Positions 26,877-38,063 of a stretch of 64,000 bases of DNA are shown in pieces. Both the position numbers and the translations under genes were made by a program. Source of the DNA: Apteryx mantelli (Eukaryota; Chordata; Aves; Apterygiformes; Apterygidae); assembly GCF_036417845.1 (NCBI RefSeq), contig NC_089979.1:123227415-123291414 (forward strand), in the 5' to 3' direction. A model generated the notes under the pieces. That model did no database searches and had not been told where the DNA came from. It was given only the letters and a program-made list of their open reading frames with translations. How positions within the stretch are numbered: the first letter of the stretch is position 1; each line of letters starts with the position of its first letter.

Positions 26877-29800
26877 AGGTACATACATATGTATATAACA
26901 CACTTGCGTAACAGTGAAGCACTGAGTGCTCCCATTTAGGGTTAATTTCCAGGTGAACATGTTAAAATACAATTTGATCTCTATATGCTGACTTTTTTTT
27001 TAAACTTTTTAAACTTTTTTTAAACTGCTGTTCTAGTCCAAACCTTTAGTTGCTTTTGCTGGGATGTTTGACAGTGCATTAATTTAAAAGCTGAAGCTTG
27101 CAGCCGGGCTAGGCCATTATCAGAACATGGAGGAAGTGACTCTGTTATCTTCCAGCATCAAAGGCTTATGAGCTGGTGGTCAGGAGGGCCATTAAAGCAA
27201 TGCCCCTTTGTCTTGCAGGAATACATTGTGGGGATTCCTGTGGGGAGGCGGTAAGAAGCAGATGAATTGGAACCTGAATGCCTTAACTTTAGAGAAGGGG
27301 GAGTACTATAAGAAACTTGGTCAACCCAAGAAGGAAGCCGATGAGTTGGCATCAGCCTCCGCCCTTCAGTGGAGCTTCCTTACAGGTTCCCGCATGGACT
27401 CTGTGCTGCTGGGAGGCCGATACCTGAGAAGGATGGAGCTGCTGTGCCGCAAAGGATTGGTCTGGGGTTGTCACATAAGTTACTGGAAATGGATGAAAAT
27501 CAAGTTGTTTCAGGGTGCATGGCTTTGCAGTCAGACTTTGCAGGTTTGAGAATCTGAAATGAAGCTTAGTAAACAAAATGGAAGCTAAGTCAGTTGTCCT
27601 TTTGTAATGGCCCAGGTGGAAGGCTCAGTTAGGTCCTTAATCTAAATCTAGGATTTGTATCAATAGAGGCTGAATTTCTTTGGGTACTCATAGTTATTTT
27701 TTTGTATTGTGTTTTAGTGAATTCTTTAGATTAATGTATGAGCAGATGTTTATCAGGGAAAATGGGTTTTACATGTATCACTGTCCAAACTACTGTTTTG
27801 CCTGAAACTTTTAAGGGAAAAAGTCTGTTTTTGCAGTACAAACCAAAGTGATTTATTTTGTCAGTTTATGACATGAGTTAACCTGGCCTTTAGCCCTTCC
27901 TTCATCAAAGCTTCTTTTTTTAATTCTGTTTACCCAACATAACTGAGAGATATCTAGTTTTTCACCTTTTTGGGGTTGAAACGTTTAAATTTACCCACCT
28001 ACTTTGATTTGTGCTAAAGCCATACCCACATTACTGCAAAGCCACTACTAGGATGAAATCCTAACATCCTTTCTGTAACTGTACTTTGTATAAGATCTTC
28101 CAATTCATTTCTGTAGTAGAAAAATGGTATGAAGTGTACACCCACTTTTTGATGCTGGTAAAAGCTAGCTATTGTCCTGATTGTTTTATCCTGCTCTAAA
28201 ACGGTAAGTAATTGCAAAACTCTAATTGCAAAACGCTCTCTATACCTTTTTATGTTACCATAAGGAACTGAAAATGAATAATATTATGGATGCTACATGG
28301 AACACCTTTAGCATTTGGTGGAAGAGGGCTAACTTGATACATTTAGAAAGATTCCTTAAGGTTTTTGTATATAATGTGTTTGTATTTAACATGCTTTTAA
28401 AGTTAGAGAGGGTTTGTCAGAGAATATGCATCTCAAGGGTTTGTTGCCTAGATATCCTCTAACTAGGATAAGTTTCCTCTTAAATTCTTAGTGAAGATCT
28501 AAATTCTCTCTATTGAGGTAGGTAAGAGTGTATTTAAGGTTCTTTACACAGTATCTGTGGTCTGTTCATCCCTGAAATGCTGAAAGAGCCCTCAGAAGAA
28601 AACAAAACGTTTTGCTTTAAAGTTGAACTTGTTCTCCAAACGTTTGCACCTTTATCAGAAAACTTAAAGGGGTTAGCAAGTTTAAAAGTACTGGGATTAA
28701 TGCTTTCAAAATTATTACCCCTCCACCTCCCCCAATCTTTGGGGAGAAGAAAAAAACTAAAACTGATGCTGGCATTAATGGATTGCAACAGCCTTACTAC
28801 ATCTCATGGTGCTGCCACAGTTGTGTTCTGCACCATTTTGTGTTGTGCCACTGTGTGTTCAAATGAATAACTTCCTGAACTCATACAGATCCAACGTCAT
28901 GACATTGCATCCAGATTAACGGACTCTGCTGTTTCAGAGGCCTCTCTAAATAGCTGTTTTGTGCTATGTGGACATACTGATTTAACTTGGGTGCAGGACT
29001 GTAGAAACTGCACGGCGAGGGCATTAGCATCTGCTTTTCTGGTTTGTAGTGTCTATCACCACAGATGTTCTGTAATGATTTTTTTTTTTTCCTCTCTCTC
29101 CTTGAGTGGTGCCCCTTTCTGGCCACAATTTTGTATTAAAAAATCCTCAGTAGTGCAAATCTGGAGTAGTGATGTTTCTAGAATATTACCTGACTTTATA
29201 TTCAGATATTCCATAGAAAATGTTAAGATGGAACTGTAGAAGGCCTTTTGTTAATTTGAGGCTTCAGTTTCTAATATCCAATAGAAGAGAAGAAACTGGG
29301 AGAATTGTTGAAAATGGCCATTTTAGAGTGGCAAATCCTTCTTTGAACCATTTGTTTGTATTTCTACATATCTGAGTTGACTATGAAGGTCTATGATGCT
29401 AATTTCATTTGAAATTGCTACTCCTGAGTCTTGCAGTCAGCTTCTCCTAGCATTATGCTGCAGCATCAGTTGCCATGTCAGAGCCACTCTAACTTGCAAG
29501 CCCATTACTTAAAGGATGGAGGGGAGGGTTCAGGTTATGAAATGTAGCTAAAGAGGAGTTCAGAGGTGTCCAAGAGGACACCTGGGTCTGATACAACTTT
29601 GCTGTTCATCTCTTACTCAAAGCTGACTGGAGCCTGTAGGAACTGGCTGGGCAGGTCTGGGTCTGCAGGCTTGCCCTGGAAAGGAATGTTTGATTTACCA
29701 TGCTGTGTGCAGGCACTGATGCCCCGGCCCCTGCTGCCAGGGACGCTTGCACGTAGGGAGGTTTGTGTGGGGTGCCAAGTCTTGAAGATGTAAAATGCTG

Positions 29801-30064
29801 TATGAATTGATAGGAATAGCTAGCTTGGAGATTCAACAAGGCAAATTCTTCAGTTTGTACAAAATGTCTGGAGAACAAAAACTGAGACTTGCACATGTAA
29901 TAATTCTCATTTAACACTCTGAGATCTGAAAAGTACAGGTAATACTGCATGGCAATTGTGTTCTCCCCTGTTAAAGTCTGTTTTTTGATTGTTTTATGTT
30001 GCTATTTGGATAGGCTTAGAGAGAACAACCAGGAATTCTGAAATATCTTAGAAGCAGTAGCTAG

Positions 30065-31113
30065 TGATAGAACTGACTGAATGGCAGAGCTCAGAGTTGT
30101 GATCAGCGGCGCAGTCTAGTTGGAGGCCTGTAGCTAGCGGTGTCCCCCAGCGGTCAGGACTGGGTCCAGTCTTGGTCAACTTCTTCATCAATGACCTGCA
30201 TGAAGGGACAGAGTGCACCCTCAGCAAGTTTGCTGATGAGACCAAACTGGGAGGAGTGGCTGATACGCCAGAGGGCTGTGCTGCCATTCAGAGAGACCTG
30301 GACAGGCTGGAGAGCTGGGTGGAGAGGAACCTCATGAAGTTCAACAAAGGCAAGTGCAGGGTCCTGCACCTAGGGAGGAATAACCCCATGCACCAGTACA
30401 GGTTGGGGGTTGACCTGCTGGAAAGCAGCTCTGCTGAGAAGGACCTGGGAGTGCTGGTGGACACCAAGTTAAGCATGAGGCAACAATGTGGCCTTGTGGC
30501 CAAGAAGGCCAATGGTATCCTGGGGTGCATCAGGAAGAGTGTTGCCAGCAGGTCGAGGGAGGTGATTCTTCCCCTCTACTCAGCCCTGGTGAGGCCACAT
30601 CTAGAGTACTGCGTCCATTTCTGGGCTCCCCAGTACAAGAGGGATGTGGCACTACTGGAGCAAGTCCAGCGAAGGGCTACAAAGATGATTAGGGGACTGG
30701 AGCATCTCTCTTATGAGGAAAGGCTGAGAGAGCTGGGCCTGTTTAGCCTGGAGAAGAGAAGGCTGAGAGGAGATCTTATCAACGTGTACAAGTATCTGAA
30801 GGGAGGGTGTCGAGAGGATGGAGCCAGACTCTTTTCAGTGGTGCCCAGCGACAGGACGTGAGGCAACGGGCACAAACTGAAACACAGACAGTTCCATCTG
30901 AACATGAGGAAAAACTTTTTCACTGTGAGGGTGGCAGAGCACTGGAACAGGTTGCCCAGAGAGGTTGTGGAGTCTCCTTCTCTGGAGATATTCAAGACCC
31001 ACCTGGACGTGATCCTTGCAACGTGCTCTAGGTGACCCTGCTTGAGCAGGGGGGTTGGACTAGATGATCTCCAGAGGTCCCTTCCAACCTCAACCATTCT
31101 GTGATTCTGTGAT
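30065..31113 (+). mobile_element. CR1 non-LTR retrotransposon, 5'-truncated copy
   Basis: About 1.05 kb of a CR1 (chicken repeat 1) LINE inserted in sense orientation in TRIM71 intron 2. The 3' end carries two copies of ATTCTGTG at 31096-31103 and 31104-31111, the diagnostic CR1 terminus that replaces a poly(A) tail. The interior encodes the C-terminal part of the CR1 reverse transcriptase in the + frame. The 5' end is truncated within the reverse-transcriptase domain, as is usual for CR1. No clear target-site duplication was identified. The left limit is approximate because it rests on recall of the consensus. Confidence 0.93.
30121..31035 (+). pseudogene. CR1 ORF2 reverse-transcriptase remnant
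   Basis: Reading in one frame from 30121 gives the RT landmarks GVPQ followed by LGP, then FINDL, a degenerate catalytic motif, KTKLGG-like DETKLGG, and the CR1 C-terminal region with [13 protein letters not shown]. The catalytic FADD is FADE here (second Asp changed). An in-frame TGA at 30859-30861 interrupts the frame, which otherwise continues readable to a stop at 31033-31035, probably the original terminus. The piece is 5'-truncated, lacks the endonuclease domain and cannot be functional. Confidence 0.92.
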
Positions 31114-31360
31114 GTCTGCGGGGCTGAATTGCTTTCCTTCATGAAAACACGTTTGTGTCTCTGCCCTGCTAGAGGCTTGAATTACAAGGTTTCCTTTTTC
31201 ATGGCCCTGTGGAACACCATTACCTGCACAAACACTGTCATTGCTTAAATTTTAATCTGAAGAACTGGAAGTACCAATATCAGTCCTGAAGTTTGCAAGG
31301 TGCATTAGGAAGTCCTTCCTTTAAAAGCAGCAGGACAAAAGGATTTTTTGTTTTTTGTTG

Positions 31361-31403
31361 CCCCCCCCCCCCCACACACACACACACACACACATGCACA
31401 CAC
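31361..31403 (+). repeat. poly(C)13 joined to (CA)11 microsatellite
   Basis: Thirteen C run directly into about eleven CA units to 31394, then TG and a further short CA stretch. It lies about 250 bp downstream of the CR1 3' end and appears independent of it. Confidence 0.95.
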
Positions 31404-33924
31404 TGACATCCTTAATGGAAGGAGAAGTGTCTTGTCCATCTTCGGGCCGCAGGGAAGTCATGCAAGTGAATAGGTATAGCTGCAAATAAGCAATTTACTG
31501 TAGCAACCAACAGCAAGGGCCAACATAGTTGGCATCCCTCTCAACTTCAATAACTGAACCAGATGCTCTGTTAAACCCAGCCCTTGTCTTCTGTTTCCCA
31601 GGCACGTGCGCTGGCTAACCATCTCATTCACAAGTACTGGAACAGTTATCACCTGCCACTAGAGTTCATCAGTACAAGGTGCTTTCCTTTAATAAGGGTT
31701 TGCTGTAGATTGTGCCTGACCAGAACACGAAATGTTGCTTCTTTATATAAGAACTTGCCTGCCTGCCCTCCCTTCCCCTGCTCCCCACCCAGTCACTACC
31801 TGCTACTGTGTGTTTGCCTGGTCAGCCTTCCTAGATTGTTCTACCCTGTCTGGGCATAATGAGGGATAGTGTGATCTTGTCCAAAGCTTTGTCAGTATCT
31901 TGGGCAGTCCAAAAATAGCCTGTTTATTAGAGCTTTAGTGCTTCAGGTGTCACTCATTGCCCTTCTGTGAGCTATTCCAGCCCCAGACCTGTAGAGTGAA
32001 TCAGGGTGGCATCATAAGTTATTGGCAGACAACCTCATGCTACAGAGTGCAGCTTCTAGAGACTAGTGTGTGGGGATGCATTCATAGCACAGTTGCTTAC
32101 CTTGCTGTAACTGTGTGGTTCCTACAAATGGAAGATCACAATCTACAGGGATTAATACCTCTCCTGCTATTACAGAGTTCTTGAGAGGTGGATTCTGGTT
32201 TTGATAAAGTACTGTGAGGGTAGTTGGGATTGCTCTTAGCTATAAGGTATGAGAAGGCACACAGGCCATGGTCCTAATAGATACTGCTGTTCAGAAAGCT
32301 CAAATGGGTAAACCAAGACTTTTCTGCCTCCACAGGCATCCTTGCTAGAATTGGAATATACATGGGCAGTGTAGTTTTCCCTAGCACTTAAATATTTAAG
32401 GAGATACTTGCTTCCTTTTGCAAAAGCAGGAGGGTGTTTTGCTGTACTTGATAAGACTCCTCTAGGTTAGTTTTGAAGAAATACATGCTTTCTCCCTGTA
32501 GTAGAAGCTGCCTCTGTATTTGAATTGTGAGGCACAGGTGAAATAGAAGCACAGTATTTCTTGCATTTAGACCCCTTCCTGCAAGGACAGAGTTATTGGC
32601 TTACATCAAGTCTTAATCTGTGGGCAGTTGTGACTTCATCTGTGCTTTGCTAATTGTTGTAATGGGATTTTCACTTTCTGTGATCTTGAAGCATTGAGTC
32701 AGATTTGTCTGCCAGAAGCTTTGCATGAAGACAGGTCAGGTCTGCCTCCAGTGGGAGTGGGGTATTTGAACTGTCCCCAAGTCTAAGCCTTGTTTAAAAA
32801 ATGCAGCCAAGGTGACAGAACTGGGAGTTGCATGAAGGAACATGCTTCTCTTAATTAGCCTTGTTCTACCAAGGAGTCTTGAAGCAGCAGTCCCATTTTC
32901 TTCTACCAAACAGTTTGCTGTTGGCTTCCTGGTATTAAAGACCAGAAACGCTGCCATCATCTTTGAGAGTTTTCTCAGGGTCGTCTTCATCTCATTGTCT
33001 CCAATCCTCTGACCAAGTTGCATGGTCTTTCTCTTTCCCTTCAGTCTTCTAGTTTCATGTGACTTTAAAACAACTAGGTTAAATTAAATGTATTTTTCGA
33101 GTAACTGCCTGAAATGGAAAAACATCCAAGTGTCAGTACAATTCTGCTTTTATGAAGATGTTCTATTGAGTGGTAACACTCCCATTACTGGTATAAACTA
33201 GCTACTGTTATATTTGTCAGATCAGATTCTGGAAATACTGATGACTAACTTCCATAAAAGATAACAAAGCCCTTGTCTGACTTTCTAGACAAAGCTGGAT
33301 CATGTCAGATAGCTTGTGATTGCCACATCAGGTGGCTCACTGATTAGTACATACACAGGTACAGAATTAAACTGAGGATATTTGCCAGAAGGCCCCAAAT
33401 GTACTACTGTAAAGCCTTTAGCAAATTACTCTTTTGCCTTCTGTTTATTAAGACTGCATTTCTGAGGAACAATATCTTGGATAACACCACACATGAAGCA
33501 CAGCTTCCTAAAGATGCTTTCTGCCGAAGCATTCCCTCACCATCTAGGCTCAAACAGCTCAAAAGCTCTGAAATGGACCCATCTCAGACCAGAATGAGGG
33601 AAAGGCATTGTAAAGCCTATCATAAAATGCTGTATTTGAAAAACAAATACCCGTGGATGTTTCCATGGCTTTCAGTATGTATTGAGAGCAAAGAGGTGAG
33701 TTCTTGAGTTCCTTTCTCAGTCATCAACAAACTAAATTCTTGCCAGTCAAGCTGCTGCAGTGGTGTGTGGTGTAGGTCTGTAGGGGGTTGGATAATTATT
33801 TTCAGTATGTTGATATAAGCAGCTCCAGAATTCTTAAAATCCTAGAGATAAAAAGATGCTGTGATATGCCTTCCTTATGACAGGAGGAAAGAAAAATCAA
33901 ATGTTTGCTAGTACAGTGCCATAC

Positions 33925-33940
33925 TTTTTTTTTTTTTTTT
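33925..33940 (+). repeat. poly(T)16 tract
   Basis: Sixteen T followed by CTCCCAGG, which looks like a strong splice acceptor. The following sequence has no recognisable TRIM71 coding content, so it is treated as a decoy or simple tract. Confidence 0.85.
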
Positions 33941-34881
33941 CTCCCAGGATTCTGTAACTAATAAACTAATGCCTCCTTTAAGGATTCACTATCTCATCTG
34001 CACACTTAATGCTGGTTCACTGCATGACAGAAATATTCAAGGTTTAGTTCTAAAGATCCAGTTAATTCTTGCTATAAAAATTTTCCTTTGTAGTAGTTTT
34101 GATCCCTCAGATTTGCCTGCTTTTATCTTGTTTGCTTTTATGCCCTTTTCTGTAACAATTTGTGAAACTGGGAGCAGCTTGAGAAGGAAACTTACAAAAT
34201 TCTGCAATTTTTCTCTTTTAGATGAGAAAAGAGGTTTAGTCACTGTACATGTTCCTTCCAAACATATTCTGCATGCGTGCAGAGCGCTGCTACAGAATGC
34301 ATTTCAATACTTGTACTTTATTATTAATAAAAACTAACAGTTTGGTCTCTATCCAAAGTGTGGATAACCCCATTAATGGTTTTTTAGTAATCACTATCTA
34401 GTCTGTGTGGAGATTCTTTTACCTATTTATATTCTGTTAAGGTATTTCTGTGCAGCTCTGCAGAGATAAAAGTCTGTTTGTTACAGTGCCATTTCTTACT
34501 GGAAGCAGTTAGTGTGTGCTGCAGAACACCAGTCTGAACCATTTTGAAGACCAAGAGTAACTTTGGACCCTCTATACACGGTAGAACCTGAGCCTGAATG
34601 TCTATGTACAACTCTCTTACGTTTGAGTTCACATCAACTGCTTGCTGAAATTGCACCACAACCTTAGTCTGTGGTGTTGATGCAGGGTACCCTGAAGGTT
34701 TAAACCCTGTGTAATGGATTTTTTTAGTTATGTCAGTTTCCAGGGTTTGATGTTTGAAATGGATGATGGCTTGATAAAACTTGGAGAGTCACTTTGTGCC
34801 TTCTGCTGCAGGCATAGAGTTAAATGTAAGAGCCAGTTCTCTAATGCAGTTTTAATTGGTTTGGCTGAACTGTAAGCGTGC

Positions 34882-34913
34882 TTTTTTTTTTTTTTTTTTC
34901 CCCCCCTCTCCAG
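34882..34913 (+). promoter_or_regulatory. TRIM71: TRIM71 exon 3 acceptor with T18-C7 polypyrimidine tract
   Basis: The acceptor consists of 18 consecutive T (34882-34899), 7 consecutive C (34900-34906), then TCTC and CAG. Nearly the whole U2AF binding region is therefore two homopolymers that are prone to length change. Confidence 0.9.
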
Positions 34914-35048
34914 CTGAGCATTGAACAGGCCCAGGCAGTGGCAGAGCAGGTTGAGATGAAAGCTAAGGTGGTACAGTCTGAAGTCAAAGCAGTGACAGCT
35001 AGACATAAGAAGGCCCTGGAAGAGCGGGAGTGCGAGCTGCTCTGGAAG
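34914..35048 (+). CDS. TRIM71: TRIM71 exon 3 (coiled-coil segment)
   Basis: A 135-nt phase-0 exon encoding 45 residues, [12 protein letters not shown] through [10 protein letters not shown]. The sequence is charged and heptad-like (Ala/Val/Leu spacing with Glu, Lys and Gln), as expected for the middle of the TRIM coiled coil that mediates dimer or higher-order assembly next to the B-boxes. The acceptor is CAG at 34911-34913 and the donor is AAG|GTATGC. It joins exon 2 (ending ..RQAIQ) and exon 4 (starting VEKIRQ) with no codon split, exactly as in the vertebrate TRIM71 protein recalled from memory. Removing it would keep the frame but delete part of the coiled coil. Confidence 0.96.
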
Positions 35049-38000
35049 GTATGCGCCTAATATTTGTATTTTGTACACTTTATTTGCTAGCAGGTGACCT
35101 TTTAAACTGGAAACATGCTTTTTAACTGGTGCAGGGTCAGATTCTGCTACCCATCCAAGGAACGTTGACTCTGAATTCAAACACTACAGTTTAAAATAAA
35201 CTTAGGGGTTAAGCTGCTGTTCTGTAGGAAGCAGGATGCTGGAATCTGGGCCAAGATAGTTTTGTATTGAAGGTATCTCTTAATATTAGAAACTGGAGGG
35301 GGGGGTTGGTTGGTTTTTTTTGTTTGTTTGTTTAACAGGGACTACTGTATCCTCACACAAGTTCAATCCCACAGGAAAGGTAGACACTCCCCCTACTGGC
35401 TCAGCTGCAATACCTCACAGCCCTGGAAAAAGGGCTGTCTCCAGTACTGACAGCATGGGGAAGTGTCTTTGATACCTTGTATTCAAAGATGTCTTTAAAA
35501 ACTCTTTGATACACCATTGCAGAATTAAGTACAGCTTATGTGCTCTACTTTGCTTCTTTCCTTTGCATGTAAAGGAAGCTTTTTTTCTCCTTGGAACAGA
35601 CGAGTAGGAATTCCACAAGACTAACTTTCGTTCCCCCCCCCCCACCCCCCATCCAAAAACATATTTTACTTTCAATAAAGGTAGTGTCCTTCTCTTTGTG
35701 GTGGAAGGGAGGTAATAATGCAGTTCTTTATTAGTAAAGTAAAAAGTAGACTGCAGTAGGAGCATCTACACAGTCCCAGACTCTTGCGCTCACTTCAGCA
35801 GTGATGTGTATGTGGTGCACTGGCTGCACCCCCTCAAACCCCTGCCCTTCCTCTCCAGTAGAGACAATACCAATACCAAAAGTGTCTTATTCCAGAAAGG
35901 TAACTTAGTGGTCATGGCTTTTCCCTGCTTGCCTAGCAGAAGTTGGTTTGGATCAGGCCTTTGGTCCAACTTGTTGAGCTGAACAGAAACCCCCTTAGTC
36001 CTTTCAGATCAGCAGTGAGTCAAACTGACTTGTCCTATGGCCCCATGTTTGCTAAATTTGATACAGGGCAGGGAGTAGAAATGTGTGGTCGAGGTGGGAG
36101 AAGGGGTGAGTAGACAATGCTCCTGTAATCTTCAGCTGCACCAGACTAAGTGCAGTAGGAGACCAGGCCCTGCATGGCTGCTGCCTGTGCTGGCAAAATG
36201 GGGCAGGATGACTTGCTGCACACATGGCTGCATGGGCACACGCTGCTAGGAAGCAGTGCCATCCGTAAACTGCTTCTCCCCTGCCCCTTCTCCAGCAACA
36301 CTGACTGGCACATTGATTTTTCTGGTTTAACGTCTGTTGCCAGCAAAATGACCACTCTTGGTAAAAGTTTAGTCTCACTGTAGCTAGAGTAGTTCCATAC
36401 AATAGTCTCCTAATGGAGATGTTTGTATGTTTTACGTTTTTTTTTTTTTTTTGGAATGTGGACTGTAAGCTTAAAAAATGCACTTTATAGTTACTGTACT
36501 ACAAGCTCACTTTCCACTGGTAGCTCTCCTGAGAAGCCTGACAGCTTTCTCTCAAGTTATTCCTAGTACAGGAGAAGAGTTGCCCCTAAGCCATTTGTAT
36601 CTATAGAAGTTGCATAAATGCACTTTATTGGGATGTCTGCATTAAGAGCAAGTTCTCTTCAGGTTATAAATACACATTTTGAGAAGGAAAACTGGTTCTT
36701 GGTAGTAAAAATACTAATAATAAATAATAAATTTAGCCAGGAAAAAAAAAGCAGAAAGCTTAAGCCCTAATGTCAAGAATGATGTTAGTGAATAATTTTT
36801 GGTACCAAAGCTGAGGCACTGGAAGTGCCCCAGTTTGCTGATCTCTTCTGAAAACTTGTGATTTTTAATGAGCTGTTGGAGGAAGCATCTCTTCAGTTTT
36901 TTGAAACACACAGGTAAAATCCGCTTGCATTTTAACTTCAGTGATACAGCATGTTTGTCTGTAGTGAATTTCTTCTTTCATCTGCTCACTACTGTGACAG
37001 GGGTCTTTAGACAGCGAGTTGTTCTTCACTACAATATTTTGCTGGTTGGTCTGAATATTGTTGTTCTGCAGCCAAGCAAATGAAATGCATTTTTGCAGCA
37101 ACAAAGTAATTGCATGTTTCATTTACTTTTACAAAGCAGGTGTCTTTGCCAGATGGTCTAAAAACTTTTTCAGAAGTAAAGAACCGAACCACAGGCATGT
37201 ATAAAACAGTTATAAACAAAGCATATTTGTTTGAGTTTCAGTCCCCCAAGCAGGAGCTAGCAGCAACCTTCTGTGTCCTTTTAAGTGACATTAAGATGTC
37301 TTGTTGTAAAGCAGTAGTTTAGCATGATTGCCAGTATTTGCTATAAGGAAAATAACCAAATAATTGGACCCTAAAAATCCTGGAGGGAGATGTCTGGTAT
37401 TATCCAGTCACGTACAAATAGACTGAACTGAAAGCACAGTTCTGGCAGACTGGGAGGTAAGGAGAACCCACTTCTCTTAGCTGGTGCTGACTCCTAGCCT
37501 CAATCTAATGTGATAATAGCCCACCTTCTGAAACTCAGATTGGCCTCCAGTCTCCTTTTAGAGTAGGGTCAGCCTCTGCTCAGTTTTTTTGGTGTGGGGG
37601 GAGGGGGGATCCATTTTTGGGAACCCACGGAAGTTTCTCTACTTTCCAGAGTCTAAATAAGATGTGCCTTATGACTAGAAGGTAGAATAGCAGTTTAGGA
37701 AGGAGATCGTTATTAGTTAATAAACAAGCAGCTCTTCCTTTCAAATGGCATACCAGTGCAGCAAGCCTGTAAAGGAAGACACCCCCCCCCAAAAAAAAAA
37801 GGATGCATGTCACAGGAGTGAATAGTAACCCTCAGATGATTATCTGGATACAGTTGTTCTTGTTCATTTCTCTCTCCCCATTGTGGTTTCTGAAGGGCTT
37901 GTTGTGCAGTTCTGTTTGGTTATCACATCCTGTGACAACTGCATAATTATTTTTTGTGTGGAAGAGTCACATTAGGAAATATTTCTGTCTTTCCTGATAT

Positions 38001-38063
38001 AAATGTTCCACATCTCTGTTTTGTTTCCTTTCCTCTCTTCTCCTCCCTTCCTTTCCCCACAAG
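35049..38063 (+). other. TRIM71: TRIM71 intron 3
   Basis: A 3.0-kb intron with donor GTATGC and acceptor CCCCACAAG. It contains a C-rich run at 35633-35650, T16 at 36437-36452, and a long T/C-rich polypyrimidine tract at about 38022-38059 that leads into exon 4. No gene, RNA or transposon was recognised. Confidence 0.9.
36437..36452 (+). repeat. poly(T)16 tract
   Basis: Sixteen consecutive T in TRIM71 intron 3, on the sense strand. Confidence 0.85.

Larger units (their letters stand above)
23008..34913 (+). other. TRIM71: TRIM71 intron 2
   Basis: An 11.9-kb intron between GTAAGA and a T18C7-CTCTCCAG acceptor. It holds the CR1 LINE fragment (about 30065-31113), a C13-(CA)11 compound microsatellite, T-runs at 29079-29090 and 33925-33940, and a small inverted repeat at 26846-26876. 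A 32-nt segment at 27219-27250 has acceptor- and donor-like edges, and a 102-codon ORF lies at 33399-33707. Neither of these last two shows a known domain. The remainder is unique non-coding sequence. Confidence 0.9.

Noticed and set aside
27219..27250. 32-nt segment with a good acceptor (TCTTGCAG) and donor (GGCG|GTAAGA) in intron 2
   Set aside because: It would shift the frame between exons 2 and 3, and vertebrate TRIM71 has no such exon. Probably a chance pairing of splice-like words.
30172..30861. 229-codon ORF as a host gene
   Set aside because: It is the CR1 reverse-transcriptase fragment with a changed catalytic motif and a premature stop.
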